Made by a program: the position numbers and the translations under genes. From contig JAHKBC010000205.1 of assembly GCA_018825725.1 (NCBI GenBank), forward strand, positions 1 through 8,294: a stretch of 8,294 nt of DNA, in the 5' to 3' direction. The notes below the pieces were generated by a model that saw only the letters and a program-made list of their open reading frames with translations, had not been told where the DNA came from and made no database searches. Position 1 is the first letter of the stretch, and each line of letters opens with the position of its first letter. Shown here one piece after another: positions 6,496 through 8,294 of the stretch. The stretch is from Candidatus Omnitrophota bacterium. Lineage in GTDB: Bacteria; Omnitrophota; Gorgyraeia; Gygaellales; Profunditerraquicolaceae.

Positions 6496-6500
6496 GGAGG
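6494..6500 (+). promoter_or_regulatory. Full-consensus ribosome binding site (AAGGAGG) of the lipoprotein gene
   Basis: AAGGAGG overlaps the last two bases of the hisA stop codon and lies 6 bases before ATG 6507. It is the best Shine-Dalgarno sequence in the window; hisH and hisF have none. This suggests that the lipoprotein is made at a higher level than the flanking his enzymes from the same message. Confidence 0.75.
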
Positions 6501-6506
6501 CAAATT

Positions 6507-6950
6507 ATGTTTAGTAGAACAAGAATAGGCTTGATTGTAGTTATTGGTCTTGCGCTTTTAATCAATTCCGGTTGCGCTACTACTGGCCGGAAAGAAAGCT
6601 TGCAGGTCCAGGGATTAAAAAACCAGGTTATGGTTTTAGAAAATAAGCTTCTTGAAAAAGAGCAGGATATATATAATCTGAATGAGGCCTTGAATGCCCG
6701 CGAAAGTAAAGCACCCGTTACAGCCATCTCTACTTCTGCAGAGGTTAAAAGCCGGCCAAATATCAAGCAAATCCAGCTTTCGTTAAAAAATGCAGGTTAT
6801 GATGTTGGCGCTTTAGACGGCAAAATGGGCGCAAAAACAAAATCGGCGATTAAGGAATTTCAAAAAAGCAATAATTTAAAAGCAGATGGAAACGTTGGCC
6901 CAAAGACATGGAAGCTTTTAAGGCCTTATCTGGATAAAAAGATTAAATAG
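6507..6950 (+). CDS. Putative lipoprotein with coiled coil and C-terminal peptidoglycan-binding domain
   Basis: A 147-residue envelope protein. Residues 1-22 form a signal peptide (basic MFSRTR, then the hydrophobic run IGLIVVIGLALLI) ending at SGC with C23 as the likely lipidated cysteine; position -3 is Asn rather than the usual Leu/Val/Ile, so lipidation is probable but not certain. Residues about 32-65 (LQVQGLKNQVMVLENKLLEK and following) look like a short coiled coil. After a Ser/Thr/Ala-rich linker, residues 85-141 form a PG_binding_1-type domain (IKQIQLSLKNAGYDVGALDG, then GAKTKSAIKEFQKSNNL, then DGNVGPKTW). It may anchor the outer membrane or an envelope complex to the cell wall. No enzymatic domain is visible. 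It lies between hisA and hisF, 11 bases after hisA, with no obvious link to histidine synthesis. No gene symbol can be given. Confidence 0.85.
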   Translation: MFSRTRIGLIVVIGLALLINSGCATTGRKESLQVQGLKNQVMVLENKLLEKEQDIYNLNEALNARESKAPVTAISTSAEVKSRPNIKQIQLSLKNAGYDVGALDGKMGAKTKSAIKEFQKSNNLKADGNVGPKTWKLLRPYLDKKIK

Positions 6951-6965
6951 TTCATTGTTCAAAGC

Positions 6966-7748
6966 ATGCTTACTAAACGAATAATTCCCTGTCTAGACAT
7001 TAAAGAAGCCCGGGTAGTTAAAGGTATTAAGTTCTTAGGGCTAAGGGATGCCGGAGATCCGGTTGAAGTAGCCAGGTCCTATGAGCGTCAAAAAGCCGAT
7101 GAGTTGGTTTTTCTTGATATAACCGCAAGTTACCAGCAGCGCCAGACCCTTATTAGCTTGGTGGAGAAGATTGCTCAGAATATTTTTATGCCTTTTACCG
7201 TTGGGGGCGGAATACGCAGCATAGACGATATAAGGGATCTCTTGAATGCCGGGGCAGATAAGGTTTCTATTAATACTACGGCAGTCAAATATCCGGAATT
7301 AATTCAAGAGGCTTCGGCTAAATTCGGAAGTCAGTGTATTGTGATAGCTATAGATGCAGAAATGGCCAATAGTCCACAGTCCACAGACCATGGTAAAAAA
7401 CGGTGGAAGGTTTATATTAATGGGGGAAGGACACCAACGGAATTAGATGCTGTAGAGTGGGCCAAAAAGGCATTCAACCTTGGAGCCGGAGAGGTACTTT
7501 TAACCAGCATGGATTGTGATGGTACTAAAGAGGGTTATGACCTGGAATTAACTAAGGCTATTTCGGATGCTGTAAACATACCGGTAATTGCTTCAGGCGG
7601 AGCAGGCAAATTAGAGCATTTTTACGATGGTTTTACCAAGGCTAAAGCTGATGCTTGCCTGGCAGCGTCTTTATTCCATTACCAGGAACTTACTGTGGGC
7701 CAGGTAAAGCAATATTTAGCTAATAAAGGAGTACTGGTTAGATTATGA
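6966..7748 (+). CDS. hisF: Imidazole glycerol phosphate synthase subunit HisF (cyclase)
   Basis: A (beta/alpha)8 cyclase subunit that joins PRFAR with the ammonia delivered by HisH to give imidazole glycerol phosphate and AICAR. The 260 residues start with the typical [12 protein letters not shown]. Catalytic D11 and D130 (IAIDAE) are in place, and D183 in SMDCDGT corresponds to D176 of the 253-residue Thermotoga enzyme, an offset of exactly seven. FTVGGGIRS (77-85), GADKVSINT (96-104) and [12 protein letters not shown] (208-219) are the phosphate and interface motifs. The offset matches residues 136-142 (SPQSTDH), which are encoded by a heptamer repeat. No Shine-Dalgarno is visible in the 15-base gap after the lipoprotein stop. 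The TGA overlaps a possible upstream ATG of hisI. Confidence 0.97.
   Translation: MLTKRIIPCLDIKEARVVKGIKFLGLRDAGDPVEVARSYERQKADELVFLDITASYQQRQTLISLVEKIAQNIFMPFTVGGGIRSIDDIRDLLNAGADKVSINTTAVKYPELIQEASAKFGSQCIVIAIDAEMANSPQSTDHGKKRWKVYINGGRTPTELDAVEWAKKAFNLGAGEVLLTSMDCDGTKEGYDLELTKAISDAVNIPVIASGGAGKLEHFYDGFTKAKADACLAASLFHYQELTVGQVKQYLANKGVLVRL
7371..7391 (+). repeat. Three-unit heptamer repeat inside hisF
   Basis: The units are AGTCCAC (7371-7377), AGTCCAC (7378-7384) and AGACCAT (7385-7391). The 21 bases are exactly codons 136-142 (SPQSTDH), in the loop after the catalytic D130 strand. Because three heptamers make seven codons, the frame is kept. Family comparison from memory shows HisF normally shorter here by about this amount, so the repeat looks like an insertion or expansion. 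Confidence 0.65.
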
Positions 7749-7756
7749 AATTAAAT

Positions 7757-7760
7757 GGAG
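7757..7760 (+). promoter_or_regulatory. Ribosome binding site deciding the hisI start (GGAG)
   Basis: GGAG lies 5 bases before ATG 7766 and is the only good ribosome site near the hisF-hisI junction. It favours ATG 7766 over the in-frame ATG 7745 that overlaps the hisF stop. Confidence 0.6.
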
Positions 7761-7765
7761 TTAAA

Positions 7766-8098
7766 ATGCAAAATAAAAAAATTTGTATCAAGGACTTAAA
7801 ATTCGATAAGGCAGGATTAATCCCGGCGATAATTCAGGATCACAGGACTGATGAAGTCCTGATGTTGGGTTATATGAATAAAGAATCTATAAAAAGAACC
7901 ATGAAGGATAAAAAGACTTGTTTCTGGTCGCGTTCTCGGCAGGAATATTGGGTTAAGGGATTGACTTCAGGGCATTTTCAGTTTGTTAAGTCCATTGCCT
8001 ATGATTGCGATATGGATGCGCTTTTGATAAAGGTGAGGCAGGTAGGGGCAGCTTGCCACACCGGAAACAGAAGTTGTTTTTATAGAAAGATGAAATAG
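7766..8098 (+). CDS. hisI: Phosphoribosyl-AMP cyclohydrolase (monofunctional)
   Basis: Zinc-dependent hydrolysis that opens the purine ring of phosphoribosyl-AMP, the third step of the pathway. From ATG 7766 the protein has 110 residues, the size of the single-domain form; no HisE pyrophosphohydrolase domain follows, so HisE must be encoded elsewhere. Motifs are [10 protein letters not shown], then [14 protein letters not shown] and TSGHFQFV, then DCDMDALL, and [11 protein letters not shown] near the end. The cysteines of DCDMD, ACHTG and SCF and the acidic residues of DCDMD fit the metal sites of the family. An in-frame ATG at 7745 overlapping the hisF TGA would add seven residues (MKLNGVK) that match nothing conserved. 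I therefore prefer 7766, although the ATGA overlap could assist coupling. Confidence 0.95.
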   Translation: MQNKKICIKDLKFDKAGLIPAIIQDHRTDEVLMLGYMNKESIKRTMKDKKTCFWSRSRQEYWVKGLTSGHFQFVKSIAYDCDMDALLIKVRQVGAACHTGNRSCFYRKMK

Positions 8099-8121
8099 CT
8101 ATGAAATTAGGAAACTAAAAT

Positions 8122-8294
8122 ATGTATACTCCATCATTAAAAGAGTTTCTAAGGCTATCCAAGACCGCTAATCTTATTCCTATTTTTAAGGAGATTAGCG
8201 CCGATATGGATACTCCGGTATCTAGTTTTTTGAAATTAAAAAAGGATAAGTATGCTTTTTTGCTGGAGTCAGTAGAGGGGCAGGAAAAGATTGC
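8122..8294 (+). CDS. trpE: Anthranilate synthase component I, N-terminal part (3' end outside window)
   Basis: The first 57 codons read [20 protein letters not shown], then a stretch with [13 protein letters not shown], then [13 protein letters not shown]. This is the conserved N-terminus of TrpE, which makes anthranilate from chorismate and glutamine as the first step of tryptophan synthesis. The LLES motif is part of the tryptophan feedback-inhibition site in known enzymes; its presence suggests normal allosteric control. AGGA at 8109-8112 lies 9 bases before the ATG. The gap to hisI is 23 bases, so a trp gene group probably continues to the right in the same transcription unit. Related PabB and other chorismate enzymes share the catalytic domain, but this N-terminus favours TrpE. 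Confidence 0.9.
   Translation, partial: MYTPSLKEFLRLSKTANLIPIFKEISADMDTPVSSFLKLKKDKYAFLLESVEGQEKI

Noticed and set aside
7745..7765. Longer hisI starting at ATG 7745.
   Set aside because: The added residues MKLNGVK match nothing conserved and the only good ribosome site serves ATG 7766; the overlap with the hisF stop keeps it possible but less likely.

Overview
This window is a single plus-strand gene cluster with no RNA genes, CRISPR arrays or recognisable transposases. It holds the 3' end of recX, complete alaS, then a histidine-biosynthesis cluster (hisD, hisB, hisH, hisA, a small putative lipoprotein gene, hisF, hisI), and the first codons of trpE at the right edge. The DNA is moderately AT-rich. 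Spacing is tight (11, 3, 58, 180, 34, 11, 15, 17 and 23 bases between successive genes), so most of it is probably one transcription unit. The organism looks like an uncultured Gram-negative-type bacterium. The recX-alaS-his-trp order, the cysteine-containing AlaS loop and the small peptidoglycan-binding lipoprotein suggest candidate phylum Omnitrophota or a relative, but this is an inference from gene content and style, not a database match.

Left part (1-3010): the RecX tail ends 11 bases before alaS. AlaS has its catalytic, editing and C-Ala domains intact, with an unusual extra stretch before the second part of the protein. Middle (3014-6495): hisD begins 3 bases after alaS and is followed by hisB, hisH and hisA. 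Right part (6507-8294): the lipoprotein gene sits between hisA and hisF, then come hisI and trpE.

Together the his genes cover these steps: HisI opens the PR-AMP ring, HisA isomerises ProFAR, HisH and HisF form IGP synthase, HisB dehydrates IGP, and HisD makes the last two oxidations to histidine. HisG, HisE, HisC and histidinol-phosphate phosphatase are not in the window and must be encoded elsewhere. trpE links the cluster to tryptophan synthesis.

The parts that ordinary annotation does not explain are small. The hisB-hisH spacer carries two related palindromes that can also pair with each other, in an open frame whose start resembles the start of hisH. Two three-unit heptamer repeats lie in frame inside hisH and hisF, the two subunits of one enzyme. 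HisB has altered residues in otherwise conserved active-site motifs. A cell-envelope gene with the strongest ribosome binding site of the window is embedded among the his genes. I see no clear new defence, mobile or biosynthetic system.
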